A DNA stretch of 64,000 bases from Candidatus Binataceae bacterium (GTDB taxonomy: Bacteria; Desulfobacterota; Binatia; Binatales; Binataceae), in NCBI GenBank assembly GCA_035294265.1, contig DATGLK010000030.1:1-64000 (forward strand), given 5' to 3'. Below, piece by piece: positions 8,013 to 17,127 of this stretch. The notes below the pieces were generated by a model, which had not been told where the DNA came from, ran no database searches, and saw nothing but the letters and a program-made list of their open reading frames with translations. Made by a program: the position numbers and the translations under genes. How positions within the stretch are numbered: the stretch's first letter is position 1; every line of letters begins with the position of its first letter.

Positions 8013-9482
8013 GTGCAAGCCTGCGATTACATGACTCGCAAGCGGCACAGCCGGCGAATCGCGTTCGCGGTCATGGCCGTGCTGGAATTCGGTTGCATGG
8101 TCGGGCCCAATTACAAGCCCCCGAATCTTGAATTACCCGCCGATTATGAAACCAATCTGAAGCCCTCTACTCAGGCCCCCCAGACCGACTTGGCGCAATG
8201 GTGGCACGGATTCCACGATCCGGTGCTCGACCGCTTAGTGGCGCAGGCCCTGAGCTCCAACCTGGATCTGATGGATGCGGTGGCGCGAGTCCGCGAGGCC
8301 CGCGCGCTACAAAGTGAAGCCAGCGCGGCCCTTTACCCCACGCTGGGCGCCAGCACTTCCTACACCCGCGTCCGCTATAGCGAAAATACGCCCTTCGGCT
8401 CCTTTCCCCAGATCTTTCCGGTCGAATACAACTTGTTTGAAGGCGGCTTCAATTCGAGCTGGGATCTGGATTTGTTTGGCGGCATCCGCCGCGGCATCCA
8501 AGCGCAGCAAGCCGAACTGGAACGCGCGGCGGAAAACCAACGCGACGTGCAAGTGGCGGTGCTGGCCGAGGTCGGCCAGGATTATGTCAATGTGCGTTCC
8601 CTGCAGCGACGCATCGCGATCGCACAAAGTAATAGCCAGGCGCAACGGGCTTCGTTGGAGCTAACCCAGGAGCGTTTTCAGATGGGCTTCGCGGCCGAAC
8701 TGGACGTGGCACAGGCACGCTCCTTGATGCTGGCCACGCAAACCACGATCCCCACTTTGCAAACTTCGCTGGTCCAAACCATCCATCAGTTGGGAGTATT
8801 GCTGGGCCGCCCGCCGGAGGCGCTCAGTTCTTCGCTATCTACCACACACCCCTTGTTGAACGTTTCTCAGCTCAACCTCCTCAAGCTGCGTATACCCGCA
8901 GGCCTACCCTCTGAGCTACTGCGCCGACGGCCCGATATTCGCGCGGCCGAGCGCGAGATGGCCGCGGCCAGCGCGCGGGTGGGAGTGGCTACGGCGGCCT
9001 TTTTCCCTGATTTTTCGATGACCGGGACCGTCGGGCTGGAATCAATCGCGCTGAGCAATTTCATCGAAGGGGCCAGTCGCTTTTGGACTGTGGGCCCGAC
9101 CCTAACCCTGCCGATCTTCGAGGGTGGTCGGCTGCGGGCGCAATTGGCCGCGGCCAACGCCGAGCAGGAGCAGGCCTTTCTCATCTACAAGAAAACCGTG
9201 CTTCAGGCCTTGGAGGAGGTCGAGGATGCGCTGAGCGCGTTTGCCCACGAGCGTGCGCGCCATCTCCTGCTGGCCCAGAACGTCGCCGCCGCCCAACGCA
9301 CCACCGACCTGGCGGAGGATCGCTACACTCATGGAATTGGCAGCTATCTAGACGTGTTGGAGGCACAAAGGTCGCTTTATGAAGCTCAGGATCAATTGGC
9401 GCAAAGCCATCAACTGATGGCACTTGACCTCATTGCGCTCTTTAAGGCCTTGGGCGGAGGCTGGAGCCCCGCGCAGGGATGA
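8013..9482 (+). CDS. outer-membrane efflux lipoprotein (TolC/NodT family)
   Basis: About 489 residues. It has the NodT-family hallmarks: an early lipobox-like FGC followed by MVGPNYKPP, then QWWHGFHDPVLDRLVAQAL, two long helical repeats forming the TolC barrel/tunnel, and the conserved LLRRRPDIRAAEREMAAASARVGVATAAFFP. It exports substrates through the outer membrane as part of the pump encoded next. Start: GTG 8013 has AGGG eight bases upstream and is preferred; ATG 8031 lies in frame nearer the signal sequence. The frame extends to 7878, but that overlaps the TetR gene. Its end overlaps the HlyD reading frame region. Confidence 0.9.
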   Translation: MQACDYMTRKRHSRRIAFAVMAVLEFGCMVGPNYKPPNLELPADYETNLKPSTQAPQTDLAQWWHGFHDPVLDRLVAQALSSNLDLMDAVARVREARALQSEASAALYPTLGASTSYTRVRYSENTPFGSFPQIFPVEYNLFEGGFNSSWDLDLFGGIRRGIQAQQAELERAAENQRDVQVAVLAEVGQDYVNVRSLQRRIAIAQSNSQAQRASLELTQERFQMGFAAELDVAQARSLMLATQTTIPTLQTSLVQTIHQLGVLLGRPPEALSSSLSTTHPLLNVSQLNLLKLRIPAGLPSELLRRRPDIRAAEREMAAASARVGVATAAFFPDFSMTGTVGLESIALSNFIEGASRFWTVGPTLTLPIFEGGRLRAQLAAANAEQEQAFLIYKKTVLQALEEVEDALSAFAHERARHLLLAQNVAAAQRTTDLAEDRYTHGIGSYLDVLEAQRSLYEAQDQLAQSHQLMALDLIALFKALGGGWSPAQG

Positions 9483-9501
9483 TGCGGTTGAAGTTCCAAC
9501 A

Positions 9502-10527
9502 GTGGTAGAAGACAAAAACAAGGCCACGATTGCTCCGATGGCGGGACGCTCCTGGGGTGGATTGCTGCTGCGCGGTTTGGTGGTGGTCCTGATTATCGGC
9601 ACAGGCGTGGTCGGCGGGCTCAAACTCTGGCGTTATCTAAACTCCTACGTTGCTACAGAAGACGCCCAGATCAGCGGCTACATCAGCCCGGTCAGTTCCC
9701 GGATCGACGGCACCGTGATGGCCGTATTGGTCCACAACACTCAATCCGTCAAAGCTGGGCAACTGCTGGTGCATATCGATCCACGCGACTACCAAGTGGC
9801 GGTCGAGCAGGCCCGCGCCAACCTGATCCAGGCCCAGGCTCAGGTAGAAACAGCAAAGGCCGATCGCATGACCGCGCTTAGCCGGATCGAGGCCGACCAG
9901 GCTAATTACGTCAAGGCCGCGCAGGACGTACCGCGCTTGCGCGTGCTGTCGCAGCGCGGCGCGATGCCACGGGAGAATTACTTGGAGGGAGTGCGTGCCG
10001 CCGCCGTGGCGCGCGCCAATGTCGCAGCCGATCGCGCGGAAGCCAACGCCGCCCTCAAGACCGTGCTCTCGCGCCAAGCTGCTGTGCTGGCGGCCCAGGC
10101 CGCGCTCGATCACGCCTTGCTGCAACTCAGCTACACTGAGATCAAGGCACCGGTGGATGGCGTGGTGGGCGATCGCACGGTTCAAGTCGGCGAGCGGGTA
10201 CAACCAGGCCAGGGGTTGCTGGCGATTACCCAGCTCGGTCATCTCTGGGTCACCGCCAACTTCAAGGAGGGGGCCATCGGCGGGATCCATCCCGGCCAAG
10301 CTGCAACTGTTCATGTCGATGCGCTGGGGGTGGATTTACAGGGCTATGTCCAAGGCCTGGGTGGCGCTACGGGCTCGCTCTACAGTCTGCTGCCGCCCGA
10401 GAATGCCACCGGCAACTGGATCAAGGTGGTGCAGCGCGTGCCGGTTAGAATTCGCCTCGACCAGAACGAAGACCCGCCTAATCTGCGGCCGGGCCTATCG
10501 GTGGAAGTCAAAGTGTGGCTGCGCTGA
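9502..10527 (+). CDS. emrA: HlyD/EmrA-type membrane fusion protein
   Basis: About 341 residues: a short cytosolic tail, one membrane helix (LLLRGLVVVLIIGTGVVGGL), then a periplasmic adaptor. The lipoyl-like half motifs SSRIDGTVMAVLVHNTQSVKAGQLLVHIDP and YTEIKAPVDGVVGDRTVQVGE flank an alpha-helical hairpin. It ends in a beta-barrel domain with LWVTANFKEGAIGGIHPGQ, matching EmrA. It bridges the inner-membrane pump and the outer-membrane factor. The start is uncertain: GTG 9502 gives a normal N-terminus, ATG 9538 is also possible, and the frame runs open to 9424 within the preceding gene. Confidence 0.88.
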   Translation: MVEDKNKATIAPMAGRSWGGLLLRGLVVVLIIGTGVVGGLKLWRYLNSYVATEDAQISGYISPVSSRIDGTVMAVLVHNTQSVKAGQLLVHIDPRDYQVAVEQARANLIQAQAQVETAKADRMTALSRIEADQANYVKAAQDVPRLRVLSQRGAMPRENYLEGVRAAAVARANVAADRAEANAALKTVLSRQAAVLAAQAALDHALLQLSYTEIKAPVDGVVGDRTVQVGERVQPGQGLLAITQLGHLWVTANFKEGAIGGIHPGQAATVHVDALGVDLQGYVQGLGGATGSLYSLLPPENATGNWIKVVQRVPVRIRLDQNEDPPNLRPGLSVEVKVWLR

Positions 10528-10597
10528 GCCTCTCGCACACCGGCGCCGATCGCTGCGCTCGCGTGGCTGATAGTCAAGTGGCGGAGTAGAGATTCAG

Positions 10598-12175
10598 GTG
10601 GCCACCGCTCCGCGCCAAGCCTCTTCTCTTGCGCCTACCGCTAACAAGTGGCTGATCACCGCATCCATCATGTTTGGTACCGTGCTGTCGGTGATGGACG
10701 TCAGCATCGTCAACGTGGCAATGCCACACATGATGGGCAGCTTTAGCCAGGATCTGCTGACCATCACCTGGGTCTCGACCTCCTACAGCATCGCCGAGAT
10801 GATCATGATCACGATGGCGGCATGGTGGAGCGCATTGTTTGGCCGCAAACGGCTGTTCCTAGCCTCGATGATCCTGTTTACCACCGGTTCGGTGCTGGCC
10901 GGAACCTCCCAGACCTTCGCTCAGATGTTGCTTTGGCGGGTGGTCCAAGGCACCGGCGGCGGCAGCTTGATCCCCTGCGCCCAGGCCATTCTCAGGGAAA
11001 CCTTTCCCCCGGCCGAGCAGGGCATGGCGATGGCGATTTACGGCATGGGGGTGCTGTTGGCTCCGGCGGCGGGCCCTGTGATCGGTGGCCTGCTGGTGGA
11101 CAATTACGGCTGGCGCTGGGTGTTTTACGTCAACGTGCCGTTTTGCGTGGCCGGTATCCTGATGGTACTGGCCTTTGTGCGCGACCCGCCCTATCTAAAA
11201 CGCGGCTTGCAGCGGGTCGATTGGTCAGGGATAGCCCTGCTCAGCGTGGGGCTGACCGCCATGCAGATCGTGCTCGAACGCGGCCAGGAGGTGGACTGGT
11301 TCGCTTCGCGCTGGGTGCTTGGAGGTACGGTAGTGGCGGTGCTTGCGCTAGGCGCACTGGTGGCACGCGAGCTGCTGACCAACGAGCCGATCATCAATTT
11401 TCGCCTGCTGGCCAATCGCGAGTTGGCAATCGGCTCGGCGCTGGGTGGTTTGCTGGGCTTTGTGCTCTACGGCTCGACTTTTTTAATCCCACAGTTGACT
11501 CAGGACCAGTTGGGTTATTCCGCCTACCAGGCCGGTATCTCATTGATGCCGCGCGCGCTGGCGATGCTGACGCTGATGCCGATACTGGGCTGGATCTACA
11601 ATTTCACCAGCCCTCGCCTGCTTACCTTGCTGGGCTTCTTCGCTTTGGTGGCCAGTCAGTGGCAACTGTCACACTTGTCGCTGGACATCGGGTTCTACAC
11701 CCTAGTCCTGCCGCTGCTGCTGATGGGCGCCGGCATGGGCTTGTCGATGGTGCCGCTCAGCACGCTCTCGCTCAGTACCATTTCCCGCACCCACATGACT
11801 GACGCCTCAGGCCTGTACACTCTAAGCCGGCGTATCGCCGGCAACCTGGCCTACGCTTTGCTCGCCACCGTGATCGCACGGCGCGAGCAATTTCATCGCG
11901 CCGCTCTAATCCCCCATCTGACCAACGCCAGCCACAGCTACCTGCTGATGCGCCAGGGACTGGCAGCGCGCTTGCTGGCCGGCGGCTACAGCGCGCCCGA
12001 CGCCGCCATGCGGGCGGTGGCCATCGTCAACCGCACACTGAACCAGCAGGCCACCATGATGGCTTATAACGACGCCAACTGGATCTCCTTGCTGATGGCG
12101 CTGGCTGTACTGCCGTTAATTTTTCTCCTACCCAAGCGACCGCCCCTGGGCGGGGGCGAAGTGGTGAGCGAGTAG
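10598..12175 (+). CDS. emrB: DHA2-family MFS drug:H+ antiporter, EmrB-like
   Basis: A 525-residue transporter with about 14 membrane helices. The N-terminal motif LSVMDVSIVNVAMPHM (helix 1, with the DHA2 Asp), FGRKRLF (motif A) and GMGVLLAPAAGPVIGG (antiporter motif C) are clear. It would use the proton gradient to move hydrophobic or toxic compounds into the HlyD/OMF channel. GTG 10598 has GGAG 11 bases upstream. Placement between Rieske gene pairs suggests export of aromatic substrates or intermediates, but that is inference. Confidence 0.92.
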   Translation: MATAPRQASSLAPTANKWLITASIMFGTVLSVMDVSIVNVAMPHMMGSFSQDLLTITWVSTSYSIAEMIMITMAAWWSALFGRKRLFLASMILFTTGSVLAGTSQTFAQMLLWRVVQGTGGGSLIPCAQAILRETFPPAEQGMAMAIYGMGVLLAPAAGPVIGGLLVDNYGWRWVFYVNVPFCVAGILMVLAFVRDPPYLKRGLQRVDWSGIALLSVGLTAMQIVLERGQEVDWFASRWVLGGTVVAVLALGALVARELLTNEPIINFRLLANRELAIGSALGGLLGFVLYGSTFLIPQLTQDQLGYSAYQAGISLMPRALAMLTLMPILGWIYNFTSPRLLTLLGFFALVASQWQLSHLSLDIGFYTLVLPLLLMGAGMGLSMVPLSTLSLSTISRTHMTDASGLYTLSRRIAGNLAYALLATVIARREQFHRAALIPHLTNASHSYLLMRQGLAARLLAGGYSAPDAAMRAVAIVNRTLNQQATMMAYNDANWISLLMALAVLPLIFLLPKRPPLGGGEVVSE

Positions 12176-12284
12176 CGCGACAAGGCCTCAGGCGCGCGGT
12201 TTGACACAGGAGCTGAGGGTGGGGAGTTATTCAATACAAGGACCGCGCTTGGCGCGTCCCAATCCCTCCAGCGGAGGCAAATGA

Positions 12285-13622
12285 ATGGCTGATGCTGCCG
12301 GTCGCGCTCAGGCCGCGACGCCCAACCTTGAACATTTCTGGATGCCTTTTACCGCTAACCGCGACTTCAAAGACGCTCCGCGGATGTTAGTGGCAGCGCA
12401 GGACATGCATTATATCGCCGCGGACGGCCGACGCATCCTCGACGCCACATCCGGCTTGTGGTGCGTCAATGCTGGCCACTCGCGGCCCAAAATCGTGGCC
12501 GCAGTGCAGGAGCAGGCAGCGCGGCTGGATTTCGCCCCCTCTTTTCAAATGGGCCATCCGCTGGCCTTCGAGGCCGCGGCGGCAGTGGCAGAATTGATGC
12601 CTGCCGGGCTGGACCGGATTTTCTTCACCAACTCCGGTTCGGAGTCGGTTGACAGCGCCCTCAAGATCGCGTTGGCCTACCATCGCATTCGTGGCGAAGG
12701 ACAGCGTCAGCGGCTGATTGGCCGCGAGCGGGCCTATCACGGGGTCGGCTTCGGTGGGCTTACAGTGGGCGGAATCGGCGGTAACCGCAAGCTGTATGGC
12801 GCGCTGCTACCCGGCGCCGATCATCTCCCACATACCCATGACCTAGCTCACAATGCCTTCACCCGCGGCCAGCCCGCCTGGGGTGAACATCTGGCCGACG
12901 CGCTGGAGCAGATCGTGGCCTTGCACGACGCTTCGACCATCGCCGCCGTAATCGTCGAGCCGCTGGCGGGATCGACCGGTGTATTGGTGCCGCCGCGGGG
13001 TTATCTGGAGCGCTTGCGCGAGTTGTGCACCCGCCACGCAATACTGCTGATCTTCGACGAGGTAATCACCGGCTTCGGCCGCCTTGGTGCCAGCCTGGCC
13101 AGCGAATATTTTGGCGTGGTACCGGACATGATTACCCTGGCTAAGGGGTTGACCAATGGCATGATTCCGATGGGCGCGGTGGCGGTGCGCCGCGAGCTTC
13201 ACGACACCATCGTGCAAAGCGTCAAGGAGGGAATCGAGCTGCCCCACGGCTACACCTATTCCGGTCATCCGGTGGCCTCGGCGGCCTGCGTGGCGACGTT
13301 ACAGACTTACGCCGAAGAGGGTTTGTTTGCCCGCGCTCGCGAACTGGCGCCCTATTTCGAGGATGCCGCCCACAGTCTGCGCGGCTTGCCCCATGTCATC
13401 GACATTCGCAATTTGGGCCTGGTCGCCGGCCTTGAGCTGGAACCAAGAGAAGGGCGTGCCGGCGCGCGTGGATACCAGGCCCTGAAGCGCTGCTTTGAGG
13501 CCGGACTGCTGATTCGCATCACCGGTGATATCATCGCGCTGTCGCCCCCGCTGATCGTGGAGCGCGGGCAAATCGACCAGATGTTTGATATCTTAAGCAA
13601 GGTAATCGGTGGGCTGGAGTAA
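12285..13622 (+). CDS. class III PLP aminotransferase (omega-amino acid:pyruvate type)
   Basis: A 445-residue fold-type I aminotransferase. Motifs: FFTNSGSESVDSALKIA (phosphate site), RAYHGVGFGGLTVGGIGG, IVEPLAGSTGVLVPP, LIFDEVITGFGRLG (PLP-ring Asp) and ITLAKGLTNGMIPMGAV with the Schiff-base lysine. It is closest in pattern to beta-alanine/omega-amino acid:pyruvate transaminases (LEHFWMPFTANRDFK near the N-terminus). GGAGG lies seven bases before ATG 12285; an ATG at 12281 is out of frame and stops at once. It sits between the pump and Rieske paralog 3, so it may process an amine-bearing substrate of this island. Confidence 0.92.
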   Translation: MADAAGRAQAATPNLEHFWMPFTANRDFKDAPRMLVAAQDMHYIAADGRRILDATSGLWCVNAGHSRPKIVAAVQEQAARLDFAPSFQMGHPLAFEAAAAVAELMPAGLDRIFFTNSGSESVDSALKIALAYHRIRGEGQRQRLIGRERAYHGVGFGGLTVGGIGGNRKLYGALLPGADHLPHTHDLAHNAFTRGQPAWGEHLADALEQIVALHDASTIAAVIVEPLAGSTGVLVPPRGYLERLRELCTRHAILLIFDEVITGFGRLGASLASEYFGVVPDMITLAKGLTNGMIPMGAVAVRRELHDTIVQSVKEGIELPHGYTYSGHPVASAACVATLQTYAEEGLFARARELAPYFEDAAHSLRGLPHVIDIRNLGLVAGLELEPREGRAGARGYQALKRCFEAGLLIRITGDIIALSPPLIVERGQIDQMFDILSKVIGGLE

Positions 13623-13716
13623 TTGATTTGACAGCCGCGACCAGCCAGTGCGAAAGGACAATGACCCGCGCCGGCTCTCATTACGCGCCTGTCGCCTGCA
13701 AGCCAGGAGGTTCATG

Positions 13717-14985
13717 ATGCTGACCCGCGAAGAGAACGAATTGCTGACCCGCGTGGGTCCAGGTACACCGATGGGAGCGCTGTTGCGCGAGTATTGGATG
13801 CCCGCGCTGCGTAGCGCCGCGCTGGAGGCCGACGGGGCCCCGGTGCGGGTGCGTCTGATGGGCGAAAATTTCGTCGCCTTTCGGGCCACCGACGGGCGGG
13901 TAGGCTTCTTCGACGAAGGTTGCCCTCATCGCTGCACTTCGCTGGCCTTGGCGCGCAACGAAGACAACGCCCTTACCTGCATCTTCCACGGGTGGAAAAT
14001 CGACGTCTCGGGCAAGGTCGTCGAAGTCCCCTCTGAACCGCCCGAGCGGCGCGCCGAGTTCGCCGCCAAGGTTCGCGTGCGCCATTATCCGGTGCGCGAG
14101 GCTGGGGGGATGGTCTGGGTATATTTGGGGCGACGCTCGTCGGCGCCCAGGTTCTACAATTTCGAGTTCAACCACCTGCCGCAGCCGCAGGTGTACGTGC
14201 AGCGCGCGGTGATGCATTGCAACTGGTTCCAGGGCCTGGAAGCGGTGTTGGATTCGGCCCATTTGGGCATCCTGCACAAGGGTTTCATCTCCGCCTATCG
14301 CGCCAATTCGATCGAGGACCTGGCCTATGCCAACGCCGACACTGGGCCGGTTTTCGAGATGCTGGAGCGGCCCTACGGTTTTCGCGAGGGCGCGCTGCGA
14401 GCACTGCCCGACGGCTGCAATTATGCGCGCATTCGCGAGGTCGTCCTTCCCTTCTATTCCTTCATCCCTAACAACCCCAATTCGCCTTGTAGCCTGATCT
14501 GCGCGATCCCGATCGACGACGAATGGACCGCCCAATGGTACGTGCGCTACGACCCCAAGGCACCGCTGACCCAGGCCTACCTGGATTCGCGCATCAAGGG
14601 GACCTCGGGCGACCCCGACAATTTCTGCTCCGACATGGGCAATATCGCTAATCTGTGGCATCAGGATCGCCGCGCGATGAAGGAAGGACATTGGACCGGG
14701 ATCATGCACGTTGTCCCCTACGAAGATTTCGTGGTGGAGGAATCGATGGGACCCATTGTCGATCGCACGCGCGAATACCTGGGCCAGAGCGACACAGTGA
14801 TCATCCGCACCCGTCGCGTCATGATGGAAGCGGCCCGCGCTTATGCGCGCGCCGGAGTGATCCCCTGGCAAAACGCTGAAATCGACTACAGCGCGGTACG
14901 CGCATTGGCGATCCGTTATCCCAAAGAGCAGGATTGGACCGAACTGGATTCCTTCAATCCGCCGCAGCCCGTGCAAACGGCCTGA
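13717..14985 (+). CDS. Rieske non-haem iron oxygenase, alpha-subunit type, paralog 3
   Basis: A 422-residue paralog. Start ATG 13717 is chosen because it gives the shared N-terminus MLTREENELL and is six bases after AGGAGG; ATG 13714 is the alternative, and the frame stays open to 13648. Rieske ligands Cys69, His71, Cys88 and His91 and iron ligands His182, His187 and Asp337 (YEDFVVEESMG) are present. Its first 47 residues match a hybrid of paralogs 1 and 2 (MLTREENELL as in 2, MGALLREYWMPALRSAALEADG as in 1), a mosaic pattern expected from recombination. It is followed closely by paralog 4. Confidence 0.92.
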   Translation: MLTREENELLTRVGPGTPMGALLREYWMPALRSAALEADGAPVRVRLMGENFVAFRATDGRVGFFDEGCPHRCTSLALARNEDNALTCIFHGWKIDVSGKVVEVPSEPPERRAEFAAKVRVRHYPVREAGGMVWVYLGRRSSAPRFYNFEFNHLPQPQVYVQRAVMHCNWFQGLEAVLDSAHLGILHKGFISAYRANSIEDLAYANADTGPVFEMLERPYGFREGALRALPDGCNYARIREVVLPFYSFIPNNPNSPCSLICAIPIDDEWTAQWYVRYDPKAPLTQAYLDSRIKGTSGDPDNFCSDMGNIANLWHQDRRAMKEGHWTGIMHVVPYEDFVVEESMGPIVDRTREYLGQSDTVIIRTRRVMMEAARAYARAGVIPWQNAEIDYSAVRALAIRYPKEQDWTELDSFNPPQPVQTA

Positions 14986-15008
14986 AATCGCCGCCTGGAC
15001 GCAAAATC

Positions 15009-16274
15009 ATGCTGACCAGAGAAGAAAACGAATTATTGTGTCAGGTCGGGCCGTCAAGCCCGATGGGCGCGTACCTGCGCGAATATTGGACCCCGGCGCT
15101 GCGCGCGCAAAAGTTGGAGGCCGACGGGGCTCCGGTGCGAGTGCGCTTGTTCGGCGAGAACTTTGTCGCCTTCCGCTCAACCGACGGGCGAGTGGGCTTC
15201 TTCGACGAGGGTTGCCCCCATCGCTGCACCTCGCTGGCTTTGGCCCGCAACGAGGACAACGCACTTACCTGCATCTTCCACGGCTGGAAAATCGACGTCT
15301 CCGGCAAGGTGGTCGAAGTCCCCTCTGAGCCGCCCGAGCGGCGCGCCGAATTCGCCGCCAAGGTGCGGGTGCGCCATTATCCAGTGCGTGAAGCCGGCAC
15401 TATCATCTGGGTATATCTAGGTCAGCAGGAAACACCCCCGCCGTTTTGGAATTTCGAGTTCAACAGCCTGCCAGCCAACCACATTTTGGCGCGGGTAGCG
15501 ATCCTGCATTGCGGATGGCTCCAAGGCTTAGAGGGAGTGCTCGATTCCGCGCATCATGGAATCTTGCATCGCAGCTCGCTCAGCGCAGTCCGCACCGCCG
15601 ACCGCGCCGATTATCGCTGGTCCAAGGCTGCCGCGCCGGTGTTCGAATTCGCCCCGCGCCCCTACGGCTTTCGCGAGGGCGCGCTGCGTCCGCTAGGCGA
15701 CGGCACCAACTACGCGCGCATCCGCGAGGTGGTCTTCCCCTATTACTCTTTCATCCCCACCTTACCCATCAATCCCAGCTATATGATCTGCTCGGTACCG
15801 ATCGACGACGCATGGAGCGCGCAGTGGTACTTCCATTGGGACGCCCAGCAGCCCATCAGCCAGCAATTTCTGGATTTGCCCTGGGTGCTTAAAGGCAGTT
15901 CGGGAAATCTCGACAATTTCTGCTCCGATATGGGCGGATGGGATAATCTTTGGCGCCAGGACCGGCGCGCGATGAAGGAAGGCCATTTCAGCGGCATCCC
16001 CGGTAACTTTGCGTACGAAGACTTCGTGGTGCAGGAAGCCATGGGTCCGATCGTCGATCGCACTCGCGAATACCTGGGCTCAAGCGACGTGGTGATTATC
16101 CGGGTGCGCCGCGCGCTCCTGGAGGCCGTGCGCCGCCATCAGCGCGGCGAGGGGGGTGTGGGCAGCGAGCAGAGTTGCAATTTGAGTCGGCTGCGAGGAC
16201 TGGCAATTCGTTATTCGGCGGCGACCGATTGGCGCACCCTCGACGCCTACGCTCCGCCACCGCCGCTGCCCTAG
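15009..16274 (+). CDS. Rieske non-haem iron oxygenase, alpha-subunit type, paralog 4
   Basis: A 421-residue paralog starting 23 bases after paralog 3. ATG 15009 is set by homology (MLTREENELLCQVG), as no strong ribosome site is visible and the frame stays open to 14934. Ligands Cys69, His71, Cys88, His91, His182, His187 and Asp338 are kept. Near the iron site it departs from the others (CGWLQGLEGVLDSAHHGILHRSS in place of NWFQGLE...AHL): the Asn before the tryptophan, usual in this family, is Gly here. That residue lines the route between the two metal centres or the substrate pocket in relatives, so reactivity may differ. Confidence 0.91.
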   Translation: MLTREENELLCQVGPSSPMGAYLREYWTPALRAQKLEADGAPVRVRLFGENFVAFRSTDGRVGFFDEGCPHRCTSLALARNEDNALTCIFHGWKIDVSGKVVEVPSEPPERRAEFAAKVRVRHYPVREAGTIIWVYLGQQETPPPFWNFEFNSLPANHILARVAILHCGWLQGLEGVLDSAHHGILHRSSLSAVRTADRADYRWSKAAAPVFEFAPRPYGFREGALRPLGDGTNYARIREVVFPYYSFIPTLPINPSYMICSVPIDDAWSAQWYFHWDAQQPISQQFLDLPWVLKGSSGNLDNFCSDMGGWDNLWRQDRRAMKEGHFSGIPGNFAYEDFVVQEAMGPIVDRTREYLGSSDVVIIRVRRALLEAVRRHQRGEGGVGSEQSCNLSRLRGLAIRYSAATDWRTLDAYAPPPPLP

Positions 16275-16370
16275 CCGGCGCCATCGCGTAATAACGGTAC
16301 GTGCTGCGGCACGCTCTGATCGGCGCGAACCCGGTTGAGAGGGCGGGGCCGCGACGATAAGCTTGAGCCC

Positions 16371-17051
16371 ATGGCTCAACCGCTCAAACAGGTCGATTTG
16401 CTCCGCCACGAGTTGAAGGCACTGCGCTTCATGCTGGAATGCCTGGAGCAGGGCCGAACGGATAGCGCTGGACTGCTGGTGCGCGAGGATTTTCAATCCG
16501 CCGCCGGCCGTCAGCTCTTCGACGCCATCAGCCAGGCCCAGGACGGCGCGGCGGCGCGCGCGGCGATCGGAAAGTTGGACTTGGAGGGGGTCGATTTGGG
16601 ATCGTTTCTGCGGCTTAACGGCGCCTCCTATTACTCCTATCCGGCGCTGGTCAAGCAGCGCGCGCGCGATTGGCGCCGGGCAACTCGAGGTGGAAACGGA
16701 ATGAACGGCGCGCCGCCATCGCCGGAGCTTTATTTTTTGCTCGATCGCCACGGCGGGCTGATCGCCTTTCGGGAAAATTTGGCACCGTGGGCGGGCTTGT
16801 TGGCCTTCAGCAGCGATGAGGGCGCGCAGCAGTTTTGTCGAGCCAGTGGTGCCCAGGAAGCTGAAATCGTAGCTGTCGCCACCAGCGACGAGATTAGTCT
16901 AAGCGCGATCATTAACCAGGTTAAGCCTAAAGGAGTCCGCTACCTGCTGCTGGATTTAAACTACGCTGACGGCACTTGCATGCGCTACGAATTCGAGCGC
17001 GACGGCTTTGGCCCATGCACCCCTTTTCGTTTTCAGCCGCCCAGCCATTGA
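16371..17051 (+). CDS. conserved-looking protein with DnaB-N-like helical N-terminus, function unknown
   Basis: A 226-residue protein from ATG 16371. Residues about 5-70 are helical, and LLVREDFQSAAGRQLFDAIS resembles the DnaB-helicase N-terminal/DnaG C-terminal helical-bundle pattern (ILxPEDFxDPxxRxLFxAI). This is a weak visual match only. After a linker, residues about 125-226 form a compact alpha/beta part (PSPELYFLLDRHGGLIAFR ... VRYLLLDLNYADGTCMRYEF). There is no helicase or primase motif, signal peptide or membrane span. It follows Rieske paralog 4 and precedes ilvA. The coding frame is clean and GC-biased, so it is probably real. Confidence 0.65.
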   Translation: MAQPLKQVDLLRHELKALRFMLECLEQGRTDSAGLLVREDFQSAAGRQLFDAISQAQDGAAARAAIGKLDLEGVDLGSFLRLNGASYYSYPALVKQRARDWRRATRGGNGMNGAPPSPELYFLLDRHGGLIAFRENLAPWAGLLAFSSDEGAQQFCRASGAQEAEIVAVATSDEISLSAIINQVKPKGVRYLLLDLNYADGTCMRYEFERDGFGPCTPFRFQPPSH

Positions 17052-17127
17052 GACCTAAGATGTATCAGGCGCAGAGAGCCGGCCCCCCTGCCACGCAGGC
17101 GAGCGGGCCTTCACCGGAAGCGCGGCG

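Noticed and set aside
13681-14976. 431-codon minus-strand frame opposite Rieske paralog 3
   Set aside because: Antisense shadow of a well-supported oxygenase gene; it lacks any family motif or ribosome site.
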